Assembly (NCBI GenBank): GCA_003260075.1
Contig: QLIY01000025.1
Span: 323,760-387,759, forward strand
Direction: 5' to 3'
DNA: 64,000 bases
Source: Phallusia mammillata
Taxonomy: Eukaryota > Chordata > Ascidiacea > Phlebobranchia > Ascidiidae
The notes under the pieces are model-generated. The model made no database searches and had not been told where the DNA came from. It saw only the letters and a program-made list of their open reading frames with translations. Position numbers and translations under genes: made by a program. Each line of letters opens with the position of its first letter. Position 1 is the stretch's first letter. Shown here in pieces: positions 47,409 through 59,800 of this stretch.

Positions 47409-50069
47409 TTCCAGTTTGCTGTACCAATATGGCTTTAGTTCAGATTGTGGTACCCAGAGGTTAAGAGGAAAGTGAATGTTAATGTAATGACCCATATCAC
47501 GGTTAATCCACTTCAATTATCCGATGCTAAGTAAACGATTCGACCCTTGGGCGTGACCACGTGCATGAAACGTAAGCCGTAACCGCAGGGGGTTAAACCG
47601 TGTCGTGTCAGCAAAAAGGTTAAGTAGCAACATGACAGCTTCGTCTCCATTACATTCTTGTACGCAAATATTTCCTTTATCACCAAGTATTAAACCCATT
47701 TCTTACCGAATTTACCGTTGGTTTGAGGCGGTGTTGTAAGTGATGGGACAGGGATTTTTATTGTACATAGTTCACTGATCTTTAAATGAGTGGCATGTCG
47801 AGAGATTCCCGAATGTGCGTAGAAATATTCGCTTTTTATAGTGTGAAATATTTCTGGATTTACGATCCTATTGACAAAGTACGGGCGTGCATAACAATTT
47901 TAAAAGGTCGTTTTATGTTGTTTGTCATAAAAAGCAATCTGGCTCACTAAAATAAAGTTGCAAATGAATTTTCCTCTAAAAAGTTTTGTTATGCTGGCCT
48001 GCAAAGTGTGCCACGAATATACAAATCAGTTCGGTAATACGCATGCGTAAAAAGTTTAAGGAAACGCTGATACACTTTTATAAACGCGTACGTATCATAG
48101 CAAGCAAGTGTGGTATTTAATGATGCATAAAACTTCCAAGAAGGTTGTGCATCATGCTGACAAAATGCGTCAAAGGCGAGGGAGCAACGGTATTTGACGC
48201 GGATGTGCACTTTTAGCGCGCAGGGCATTGATACCAAAGTGTCGGTAACCAGCAGCTTAACAAAACAGTGTAAACAGCGGCAATCTTACGGTCCTCGTTT
48301 CATATTGATAGCAAATGTTAAATTTATGCTTAACCACTTAAATTCTGGCTGTTAGATTAAAAGTGGTTATATGAAGGAAAATGTGGCTAGGTTTTGGTGT
48401 AAATTGAGCGGACTTCCTAGCGAGACTCTTGCAGGCTTTGCGCTGAACGTGATATGGACGTCCCGTGAGGAACAATAGTCGACGTGCTGGCGGTATAGCT
48501 ACGTGGAAAGGAGACATATTACTTTCAGTTTTTATAGTCGTTTGTTTGGAAAGGAGACATATTACTTTCAGTTTTTATAGTCGTTTGTTTAGTAAAATAT
48601 GTATTATCAGGACGAGCCAAATTTGTTTACAACAGCAAAAACAACACTGCTGACACTTTGTAATGTGTACGAATCAAGCACTTTTGGTACAGAAGTTTTT
48701 GTTACATTTACGAAAAACGGTATAATTTTTGTAAAGCAGTGGTTCTCAACTTGTGGTACGCGTACCTCTAGTGGTATAACGGAGCTTTTTGAGGTGGTAC
48801 GCTAGTAGCTTTCTGCTATACCTAATTGAAGTCGGATCATAAAAAGCTCAAAAAAACAACAACTTAAATAGCAGTGTTTTTTCAGAAAACTCGTTTCTTG
48901 GACATTCTTTTGGAATTGCTAACCTTGCTGGCTTAAGAATTTTATGTCCTTCCCTACACTTTACAACAGGGTTTAGGTGGTGCGCAGCAGTAGAAATGTT
49001 TATGGTTAGCGCTTCGACGAGTGGTCGCTATTTTGGGTATATTGGTTTCGATTGTTCTTGGTCACTTAACTTTTTTTGTAATGACTAATGACATCATATG
49101 ACGTCACTTCCTAAAATGTACCAATGATTTTACACGAATAATTCTATTGTAACGCACCGTTAAAAAATAGTAACAATATGTACATCACAGATAGTGACGT
49201 GAATATAAGGATTATCTGAAAGTAATGTTTTGACTCCGAGTAACTTTCAAGGACATAAACGGGCAGCAAGTAGTGTAGTATTATAGTTAAAAACCATGAA
49301 CAGTTTTTACAGCCTCAAACATACCGCGTTACTAACGCAAAATCAAATGGCTAAGGCAGTTGGGTTTAAGCAAATTTTCGTTCAGTTGTGTGCATAAATC
49401 CGCCACAGTTTTTTTTCCACTCTTCACAATCTGCAATCCTAAAAAAGCAGGTGCTTGTAAAATGGCGTAAAACTGAAACTCGTACGTGACTCACGTTTAC
49501 ATAAGGCCCCACCATACACGTCGATATTTTCTCTCTAAAACCAATTATGTATTTTTTTCTGCATCTGCATTGTCTTAGCTTTACGAAATGGATGTTCGAC
49601 AGACAGAAAAAACGGCAAAAGACCGATCACCGTTGTACCGTGTATAGGAGCCATCAATCAAACTCTGTTCCGCAGCTATTGACAGGAAACGCTTGGTACA
49701 CATCATACCAGTTCTTTGTACTCCTGTGCTTTATTGAGAAGAAAATGTTCAGCCTGGTACAGATAGCGACTGGTAAAGAGATTAAACCAAATATTTACTG
49801 CATGTTGATTTGGAAGTCAGTGAACTAGTACATGAGTGTTGGACAACAAATATGCTGAACCAAAAGGTTATTCTTGTAACTTATAGCAGTTATCATACGT
49901 CAAGAGATGATTTATCAAAATAGCTTAGACATTTATCAAAACAGCATGGACAGACAAAACTATCGAAAACAGAACTAGTGGTGCATGTTACTGACTTGAA
50001 AAATTAACCAAACACTTGTTTTTAAAAGGTTCATATATTATAGCACCTTATTTTAATTTGCTTACATTA
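47409..50069. other. Intergenic, no gene recognised
   Basis: Contains the short tandem at 48505-48590 and, at about 48739, a hAT-like left end (CAGTGGTTCTCAACTTGTGG) whose right end I could not find. Open frames lack support. Confidence 0.4.
48505..48590. repeat. 43-bp unit in two perfect tandem copies
   Basis: 48505-48547 and 48548-48590 are identical and directly abut with no homopolymer between them, unlike the other duplications here. Confidence 0.95.
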
Positions 50070-50299
50070 GGGTCCCAGGTTTTAGTCATCAAATCAAAAT
50101 TTTGCAAAAATCGATCTCAGTTTTTGATGTATACAAAGCAAAACAGCATAAAATTGTTTCAGTACCCTTATTTTTTTTCCCCCCCCCCCGGGTCCCAGGT
50201 TTTAGTCATCAAATCAAAATTTTGCAAAAATCGATCTTAGTTTTTGATGTATACAAAGCAAAACAACATAAAATTGTTTCAGTACCCTTATTTTTTTTC
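50070..50299. repeat. About 109-bp direct duplication around an 11-nt C run
   Basis: 50070-50178 and 50190-50299; C run 50179-50189. Confidence 0.92.
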
Positions 50300-50706
50300 T
50301 GATTGTTTCCCACAGGTTCACAGTCCATACCAGCCTGCTAAGCTGGAAAACTGTATGCATAAGTTAAGTGCTTAGGGAAGTGAATCAGAACCAAGTGGGG
50401 TGCGTTATGTTGGAGTGCATATCTGTTGAAAAACACAAACTTTGTGCCGGCGAAGCACAACCGTAAAAACTTCGTGAAATCAGCGACAAAAGAATCAAGA
50501 TGTCACGAGCCCAGAGCAAGAATGAGATCTTGAATATGAAGCGGGTGACGTGGATGACTGGAGAAAAAGCACGCAGGTCACGGCGCAGCACTAGAGGGCG
50601 CTACCACGCCGTCATTCCACCCAAGTACAAGTTCTATTCCACTGAAGGTATAAACCTCTGCACGGGTGAGTAAGAATTTTTTTAATGCGAATTTTTTTGG
50701 GGGGTT

Positions 50707-51031
50707 GTTGATAAGATTTGATCGCTTTGAATAAATCAAATAGTTTGTAAAAAACGCGAAAATGTCATTGATAATGAAACTGCTTAGCTGTTCAAAGTGG
50801 TACAAATACATGGAATGTTGAAATATGCTGTGTTGAAGTAAGTATCGCACTGGACTTGGTCTTCCCCCCCCCCGTTGATAAGATTTGATCGCTTTGAATA
50901 AATCAAATAGTTTGTAAAAAAAACGCGAAAATGTCATTGATAATGAAACTGCTTAGCTGTTCATAGTGGTACAAATACATGGAGTGTTGAAATACGCTGT
51001 GTTGAAGTAAGTATCGCACTGGACTTGGTCT
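50707..51031. repeat. About 157-bp direct duplication around a 10-nt C run
   Basis: 50707-50863 and 50874-51031; C run 50864-50873. Copies differ by a few bases. Confidence 0.9.
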
Positions 51032-51878
51032 CTTATTTGTCGTCTCAGAACAAAACATTTGCAAGACTGTAGTTTGCTGTCTTTTGAAACACCATTTTTC
51101 CCTCGCAAATATCTTCTGTAGCAAAGGCTGATTTTGGGGCTTCCAACTAACATTCAATACATTTACAATCCCCTTTGTACCAAAAAAACACTTTGTGACA
51201 CTTTATCGACATCTAGTGGTATGTATATTTATTTACATTTGTCNTTTTGTTAAATATGCAACCTGGTGGACGAAAACGCCTGTACAGCATTCAATACATT
51301 TACAATCACCTTTGTACCAAAAAACACTTTGTGACACTTTGTCGACATCTAGTGGCATATATAGTTATTTCTATTAGCCACTTGAAGGTTTAAAAGCACC
51401 GAAACAAACTATCTGTGAAATTATTTTGCGTTTTAAGTTGACTTTTGCTTGCTTGCTGTGTTGACGATGGGCACTGCAACCCGCGGCGAAACAAATTTTA
51501 AATAACTATGGAGCGACTGATAAATATGTCCGTCACGTTGGGCCGTGAGTGATATTATTGTCAATTCAAAATTGTGCTGCTGAGAGACGATATTTAATGA
51601 CATTTCAATGTGAATTTTTGTGACTCCTCAATCAATCAGGATGCCGTGCTAAAATGTTTGGTGTTGGTTTCAGCCAGGAGAACTTATTGTACTTCATGGC
51701 TGATTACTAAGGGCGTATATATCTGCAGTGGAGGCCCCACATTCCTTCTGCGGCCGTGGGTGTTTTTTTCGAGACACCGTCTCTATCTAGCTGGCTGGCC
51801 GTTGGCATTTTTAAGCTCATCCGCGCTTCAATGGGTCTTATTTTTGATCCTAAACGGTTTGCTAGCCACCCTCCACAG

Positions 51879-51943
<65 letters not shown>
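51879..51943 (+). repeat. Poly-C tract (65 nt)
   Basis: Replaces sequence present in the partner copy (about 52860-52985). Confidence 0.95.
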
Positions 51944-51946
<3 letters not shown>

Positions 51947-52649
51947 CCCGACGGGTCAGTTAATGGCATTTCAAATGTCAATTGTATAAGGCAGGTGTCA
52001 TAGTACAACAATAAGACGACACGGGGTTTGCTATCAAGTTTGATTTTGTTGTTACGTCCCTGGACATAAGTAAAAACAAATGAATTCGCGATAAACTTAG
52101 TCGCCAAATAATTTTGCTTTTGAGTAACTATTTTGTAATCAGCAGGAAGTTACCTTATGAATGTGTTTTCAAAAAGTTAAATAACCTTGGACTTCGCTCC
52201 AGTCATGTGCCCCCCCCCCGTAGCAAAGGCTGATTTTGGGGCTTCCAACTAACATTCAATACATTTACAATCCCCTTTGTACCAAAAAAACACTTTGTGA
52301 CACTTTATCGACATCTAGTGGTATGTATATTTATTTACATTTGTCACTTGAAGGTTCAAAAGCACCCAAACAAACTATCTGTGAAATTATTTCTGCGTTT
52401 TATGTTGACTTTTGCTTGCATGCTGTGTTGACGATGGGCACTCCCCCCCCCCGCGGCGAAACAAATTCTAAATAGGAGCGACTGATAAATATGTTCTTCA
52501 CGTTGGGGCCGTGAAGTGATACTATTGTCAATTCAAAATAGTGTTGCTGAGAGACGATATTGAATGACATTTCAATGTGCATTTTTGACTCCTCAATTAA
52601 TCGGGATGCCGTGCTAAAATGTTTGCCGTTGGTTTCAGCCAGGAGAACT

Positions 52650-52650
<1 letters not shown>

Positions 52651-52717
<67 letters not shown>
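52651..52717 (+). repeat. Poly-C tract (67 nt)
   Basis: Replaces sequence present in the partner copy (about 51683-51730). Confidence 0.95.
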
Positions 52718-52718
<1 letters not shown>

Positions 52719-53250
52719 CCCCACATTCCTTCTGCGGCCGTGGGTGTTTTTTTCCGAGACACCGTCTCTATCTAGCTGGCCGTTGGCATTTTTAAGCTCA
52801 TCCGCCCTTCAATAGGTCTTGTTTTTTATCCTAAACGGTTTGCTAGCCACCCTCCACACGACAAAAGTCTAGTGTGGTGAGCCGGTTTAGTCGCCGACGA
52901 CCCGACTATGAAACAGGTAGTACTGGATTACATATTACCAGGAGCACGCAGAGCATGACCTGTCACAAACTCCCACGTAATTTTAATAACCCGACGGGTC
53001 AGTTAATGGCATTTCAAATGTCAATTGTATAAGGGAAGTGTCATAGTATTACAATAAGACGACACGGGGTTTGCTATCAAGTTTGATTTCGTTGTTACGT
53101 CCCTGGACATAAGTAAAAACAAATGAATTCGCGCTAAACTTAGTCGCCAAATAATTTTGTTATCGAGTAACTATTTTGTAACCAGCAGGAAGTTACCTTA
53201 TGAATGTGTTTTCAAATGATTAAATAACCTTGGACTTCGCTAGTCATGTA

Positions 53251-55222
53251 TACGCAGTTTTAGGGTATTGAGAAGTTGAGGGTTGAAATAAACAAACACC
53301 AACGTCAGTTCCATTTTCCCACGGGCCCATGCAAACTTCTGTAGTGTAGAGAAATTGAAATTGCACAACCAGCAGCGACGACATAATTGAGACCTTGGGG
53401 AATTTGGCGACCTTTAAAGCGTCTGGAATATTCGTCATAGGAATTCGTCGATTTTAAAATTCGACGCCTGTTCGTTAAATAGATATGTAAGCTGCAAAAT
53501 TATTGAGTTTGAATTTGAGCTGCAAGGGTGTTGTTTCCGTGTTTTGCAATAAGAAAGAAAAAACGAGTGTTAAAATGGTGGTAGTTTACAGGCAAAGGTG
53601 GTTATTTTGAGGGCAAAAACCTAGTGTGAAACACTTATGCAAAGGTTGTGTTGTTTTTACCTCAAAGATATGTCCATGCTTTACCACGTGAAATAATATC
53701 AGGGCCCTGCGTAGCTTGAAACGGTTTCGTCATGGGGTCTTCACCAGGTCTACTCGTTAGAGCGAATTTTAAAATCAACTGCGTGTAATGTTACGACCCA
53801 AGAGGGTGGGATTTTTTGACCGCAATTAATATGATACACACAAGAAGAAGATAACATGTTTTTTTCGTTTAGAAACATAATTCAGGTTGTTTATATTTCA
53901 CAATACAGTATATGCTTATGACGCAAATCAGTTTATATTGAACAATTTTGAAGAAAAAGCTGTAAATATTGTACTGTTAGGTAAACAAAATTATTTGCCC
54001 GAAAATAAATGATGCGCAGAAAGTTTTTATAAGATTAAGGCAAGTAACAATTCCAAGCAAAATAACGACTAAAGTTTCAAAGACTTGAGTGTTTTGAAAC
54101 ACTAGAAAAGTGAGACATACAGGCAGGCTTTTAGTTAAACCCGAGCACTCTTAACTTTTCTCAAGTTTCCCGTTGTAGTGGTTTCGGCACGGATACAAAT
54201 TCGTGAAGACCTGTTACAGCAAATCTTTGGCCGGATACAGTCGAATAAACGAGTCAGGACATGGTAAACTTGCTGTCTGCATAGTTAAACTTTCGGCGAA
54301 TAGTGGTATTTTGAGATAAAAATGGTATACGATATTCGAAGTATATTACGTAGTCTGGCATACGATGGTTGTAGAGATTTTGCTATCATATTATTGTTAA
54401 AATCGGCATTTTTGTGGGTATTGGCGCGACTTGTGTACTCATGACGAAGCGTTTAAAGTGGTGCATGCTTACATGGATAAGTAAGTTAATGACTTTCACA
54501 TTACCGTATATCATCGTTACACGAGACCTGTTGCGCTTATTTTGGGCGTTGTATTTGAGGCCAGGAAAACGTTGTATTTTGATGCCAGGAAAACAGAAAA
54601 CAGCAAATACATCCCACATTGAAGTTTGGCCGTTGAAATTCGTCGAACATAATGTGCCGCAGGCGCCATTGAAATTTCAAAGGTCTCAATCTCCATAGTC
54701 CAACTGCATACGCCATGTTTTTTTACAGGCAATTAACATGCGTTTTGAATGAACGGTTGACAAGGAAAATATTAGCGGTCGCATTAAACCGGATGTATTG
54801 CAGGCGGTTTGCATGATGCGAGGCGTGACATGTATGACGACAAAATGTATTGCTGTCAGTTTACTTCCAATTCAGATAAGTTTAAGGGTTGCGTTGTCAG
54901 TAACTGCATGATGAACAGTGACTCAATCCAAGTAGTTTGTAAAATAAGAAGGTTACTCTGGCAGAAACGTGAATTTTATGTGTAGTATTGCCGTTTAACG
55001 TTTGTATATTGTAAGCCTTTTTTGTTGATATTATCTGCTAGAAATATGATCTTTCCGGTACGTTTGAAAATAGTCATTAAAAGCGTGTTGTTATCCACCA
55101 GCAGAAGTTAGTTTGGCTTTCTGGCCTAACGATTTGATATTATGAAGTAACTAGAAAATTCGAGCCCTAACTGCAGCTACATGTCTGACAACAGGAAATA
55201 TAGGCAGTGATGATGCAGTTTT
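53251..55222. other. Intergenic, no gene recognised
   Basis: AT-rich. Short frames at 53244-53438 and 54386-54732 have no family or splice support. Confidence 0.4.
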
Positions 55223-55485
55223 TAGAACCCTTGTTAATGCCAGTCGATGCAAACAATACATCAAAAATGAATGTTAAACAAATACTGGCTTTCATATCAA
55301 AATATCTACAGTCCTAAAACACTATATCGTACTGTTAGACCAGTCCATCCCCCCCCCCTAGAACCCTTGTTAATGCCAGTCGATGCAAACAATACATCAA
55401 AAATGATGTTAAACAAATACTGGCTTTCATATCAAAATGTCTACAGTCCTAAAACACTATATCGTACTGTTAGACCAGTCCACCT
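55223..55485. repeat. About 126-bp direct duplication around a 10-nt C run
   Basis: 55223-55348 and 55359-55485; C run 55349-55358. Confidence 0.92.
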
Positions 55486-55544
55486 AAAGCTTGTATTAAA
55501 GCAGGTGTACACCTTGGTGCTGATAGTATCTAGTTTTTGTACTA

Positions 55545-55800
55545 CAACCTGTCAACAGCCCCTCTCCTGGCCCCACCAACGTCCCCCCAGTCGTGTTTAC
55601 CCACAATGCGCCAACCTTACTTTCTTGTGAGCCCTAGTCACATAACGATTTATGAAACGGTATAACTACAGTTCAGTTTAGCCAATATCCACCAATTATG
55701 CTCTTTACTGTTTTGTGCTTCATAAAATTTCGAAGTTGCGCAGCTAATTCCGGATTGGTGATTGTTTAAGTGCTATTATGATGCTATGTTTTCTTTCACT
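55545..55800 (+). repeat. Dispersed repeat also present at about 455-700
   Basis: Shares in order CCACCAACGT, a CCACCAATT word, GCGCAGCTA-TTCCGG and a final TTTC..CACT..GC..AATA stretch with the left end of the window. Diverged, same orientation, ends undefined. Confidence 0.6.
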
Positions 55801-56237
55801 AAGCAAAATAAACTCAACTCAACTCTCAGCAATAAATCAGAAAAGCCCACTACATTTTGTATGCAGATTATGCCACAAAACCAGGAAGCAAAGATATAAG
55901 CTATTCAGCCATTTGACGCTCGAGCGCGCCACAATAATACGCACACACTTGAAATTGAATGGCCCGAAAATTTTTGTCACGTTGCTGCTTGTTTTCACTT
56001 CACGCTTAAGTGCAATATAATGGGATGGCTATATCAGTACTGTGCCGTTGAGGTAAAGACAGCAGGGTATGAATTGTACAATTTTCCTTGATATTCAACC
56101 ATGTAGTCGCTAAAAGATGTGTTTTCTTAAACCTGAGACATTTTGTTGCATTTCTAGACCGTTAAGGCGAATTGTTGTGCGTATAGCTGCTCGTTTATTG
56201 CCTTAGGTGATTTAGTGTGGTTCGCGATAGGCGAAAA

Positions 56238-56493
56238 ACAAAACTGAATGTTTGATATTTTGCGCAGGAAACGAGTTAGCCGAAATCCCAGGCATTATGT
56301 GTTGTGCTAAATGGCAATTGAAACCACAAAGGAAGTGCAAAAATATGTTTGAAGATCTGAAGGGCAGAGTGTTTGTGAGATCCCCCCCCCCCACAAAACT
56401 GAATGTTTGATATTTTGCGCAGGAAACGAGTTAGCCGAAAGCCCAGGCATAAATAGCAATTGAACGTTTGAAGATCTGAAGGGCAGAGTGTTT
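56238..56493. repeat. Direct duplication around an 11-nt C run, copies of unequal length
   Basis: 56238-56381 (144 bp) and 56393-56493 (101 bp). The right copy lacks an internal block near the middle. C run 56382-56392. Confidence 0.88.
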
Positions 56494-56560
56494 GTGCCGT
56501 TAAGCGCTGACAAGTGAAAACGAATTAGTATTGGAAACCCAGCTGATGCGCCCCTTGTCC

Positions 56561-56766
56561 TTAAAATCAAAATTGTTTTTCACACCGATGAACAAAGGTT
56601 CAAAATTTAAGCCGATAGGCTATATCCACACATATTTAAGAGTATTGCAATTATTTCTTCACATCCCCCCCCCCCCTTAAAATCAAAATTGTTTTTCACA
56701 CCGATGAACAAAGGTTCAAAATATATTCACACATATTTAAGAGTATTGCAATTATTTTTTCACACA
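56561..56766. repeat. About 100-bp direct duplication around a 12-nt C run
   Basis: 56561-56664 and 56677-56766. The right copy lacks a short block (about 17 nt). C run 56665-56676. Confidence 0.9.
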
Positions 56767-56857
56767 CAGTGTTGAATAGTGTTGCAGAAGGTTGATTAAA
56801 CAATATAGTATCTTGATCTGTGAAAAGGCAGCGGATTTGAACCGGTTGCTTGTCACA

Positions 56858-59800
56858 ATGCCTCAGAACAGCACCAGTCGCCGTTCGACGAAGCTATGGA
56901 ACTTCGCACGCCCGGATAGTAATAACGAGCAAATCCCACAGCAGAGAAACCATTCCATCGCGGGCGGTGGAAACACAGGTACAACACCGACGTATCAGTC
57001 TTACAGTACTTGGTCTTATAATTTCGAAAGTTTCATGATTGGGGTAAACCAATAATAATATACTTCACAGATTCACATAACCAAGGAATATTTGTTAAAA
57101 TTTATCAACAGTGTTGTATTGCCTGTGTTCGTAAATAGCACCGCTTTGCCCGCTATGCCAACTTAACTATATTGCTTGGCAACGCCGGTCAATTGAGCGT
57201 ATCAGCAGTTAGTTAGTTTTGGGTCACTGCAATCCTGTTGCGTTGGCGTAACGAAGGCAGCACAATAACAACAACTAAATCTGGGCATAGTTCACATTGT
57301 TTTAAGGCGTCGTTTGTAGCGACGGTTAGGGTTGCGTGATTGACAGTTGTCGTCACCGTTGCACGTCGCTATTGGCAGTTGCAGCGTAACCGACATAAAA
57401 TTAACGGATAATCTTGTTGTTGCGCCATGACTACAAGCTTTTGCCGCGTAATGTTTGTAGGCCTAACGACCTGCGTAGCTTGCAATGCGCCAAATATGCC
57501 GGGTGCAATTTGGAAGTCTCTTTGGTGTTGCTTCCATCGAAGGTCATTCGTACGGACGATACATAGTGATAAGCATTCATTATTTGCTTGAAATAAGTAC
57601 AGCTCTTTACGTTGAAAACGAGGGATTTTAGCCCTGAGCAACCTATCGTTAAAAGTTTATCGTGTGTACAGTGATCAATGCAAAAATAACCAATTCAAAA
57701 AGTTGTTTACTGGATCACAGTTGCCTAAAATGTGTTTTACCACTTATGCCTCATTTACGCACTGTCGTTATTACAAAACCAAATACTTATAAATTCACCT
57801 GGCGGCCGAAAACCTCGAGTCTTGCACCAAGTTAACCGCGTGGTTGTCCGTCAGCAACGAGACCGTGTAGATAATTTATAAGAGGTACAGGGTGATCCAT
57901 TACATTTGCTGTCAAAGATCAATAACGAAATGTCTTTCATGCATCTATGCACGGTTTGGCAAAGGCGTATTGATCAGAACCACTTAGCCTTTGTCAAGTC
58001 GAGCCTTCTGGCAAGCGCTTTCGACAACAGCGCCAACCGCGGCCAGGCTGAAACGTCTCGGAATGCTGTTTGTATCGATCAAGAGCGCTTATCCCCAACG
58101 TAGAAACAACATATCGGTTTGTCCCATATCTAACCCGAGACCCCGAAAAACGCAACCACCGTCGGGCTCGGTATAAATTGCCCGACTAGTTACCCTTCCA
58201 CCCTATTGTCGTCGCTGTTGTTTGGTTAGCGTGTGCTCTTCGCGACAGTTCCTCTTTACCGTGAGTGGCGACGCTGGTCTCGTAGCGCAGTGGTGGACGC
58301 TTGTGGACATGGGAGGTACCGGCGATACTTCGACAAGTGAAAGCATTTTTAAGGATGTCGGTCAGTTGATTGCTTAAATTGGTGGCGAATGAAAATCAGT
58401 CCAGGTGTGAAGACCACGAACATAGACAGATTAAGACAAACGACATAACTAGGTTTTACGTAGCTTTAAAACGTTTAGAGATAGAGCACAAACGTTGTTA
58501 ATTTTATAGCTTTATAATCTTTACGAAACTAAACTATTTGAAACTAAACTAAGTGACATATTTTCTGACCTCAGAGATTTTAGGTGCGTAAAATTGAAAT
58601 AACTAACGTCTGAAGGAAAATTTAAATAGCGGCATTTTGGTAAAAATTGTACCAGTAAAATGTTGACTAATACAGGATTTCCTTGACAGGGTCGTACATC
58701 CTTGACAACGGTATAGGTTTCCAAGATAGGAATTGACGAACCCCCTTGTAGTAAATCCTCGTAAGGTTTATTATGCGTTGAATAGGCGACGCCAAACTTA
58801 TAAACCTAAGAGATGTCGTGCCTTTGCTTCGGTTGTGTCGGTTTTATAGCCTTAACAAAGATGGCGATCCATTGATACTTTGTTGACACAGCTCTAGGGA
58901 CAACACAACCTCTAAAACGTTGTTCAACACAATAGGGTTACCTTTAGTAACAGTGCCATCACGACAAATTAAAACGTCATTTTGGTTGGGATGTCAAAAA
59001 AACGCTGAACGGCTGTCATAAACGCACAAGGCTTTGTTTTCTTACTTTGTCGCCGTCACATCCTACATGATTAGGCGGAAAAAATAAACATCGCACACAA
59101 GTGGTATTGGTTAATCATTACTTTTGGATGGGACGGACGGTTTTGTTTGAGAGGCCGTATCTTGGCTGATAACTGCCCAAAGCTGAGAAGGAAACATTTC
59201 ATTTTTTGGATGTTTTTTCCTTCAAGTTTCTGGTTTTGTGCTTGTAACTGCTGGTTGACAACTATTTCTGATTTTTTTATTGGTTTTACGCTCTTGGTTC
59301 GCGACCCATGTAGCAAACCCATTTAATATGTTGATTAAATTGTTCCATATAGTTCCTTTGACCAAATTAAGTGTATTCGTTTAAATGAAAGCAAAATGAA
59401 GATACCTAAATATCGTTTTAGTTGTTACTTTTCCATTAGTATGCGTTCGCAGTGTATTTGAAAACGTTGGAAAACTTTCGATTGTTTTAAATGTTTGCAC
59501 CATGGGACAAAAGCATTTTGGGATTCGAGAAGCCGGTGTTGAAATTAACGGATTTATAACGCGCCGTTACTTTTTATGTCGTAAAGCAACCTCGATCAGC
59601 TTTGCTTGTGAAAAACAAGATATTATCGCATGTAAAAGGCGTACTTTAACCAATTATTCCACTGCTCTGCCGCGCGTCTGTAGCACGAATAACAGCATCC
59701 TGAAACACCGAATTGTGTACATGTGTCTTTTATCTATTTACTTGTCAAATCCGCTGTATATTTAACTTGTTTGCATACGTCCGTTGCATAATTCATGCTA

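Larger units (their letters stand above)
51114..53250. repeat. About 1.1-kb direct duplication around a 10-nt C run, with internal poly-C blocks
   Basis: 51114-52209 and 52220-53250 are two versions of one locus, joined by C10 at 52210-52219. In the left version a 65-nt C run (51879-51943) stands where the right has about 125 bp of ordinary sequence. In the right version a 67-nt C run (52651-52717) stands where the left has about 48 bp, and C10 at 52443 replaces a few bases. The left also has a small extra duplication joined by N at 51244. No gene content. Confidence 0.92.

Noticed and set aside
51610-51989. Poly-proline open frames over the C65 and C67 runs
   Set aside because: Same reason; the partner copy shows ordinary non-coding sequence at these places.
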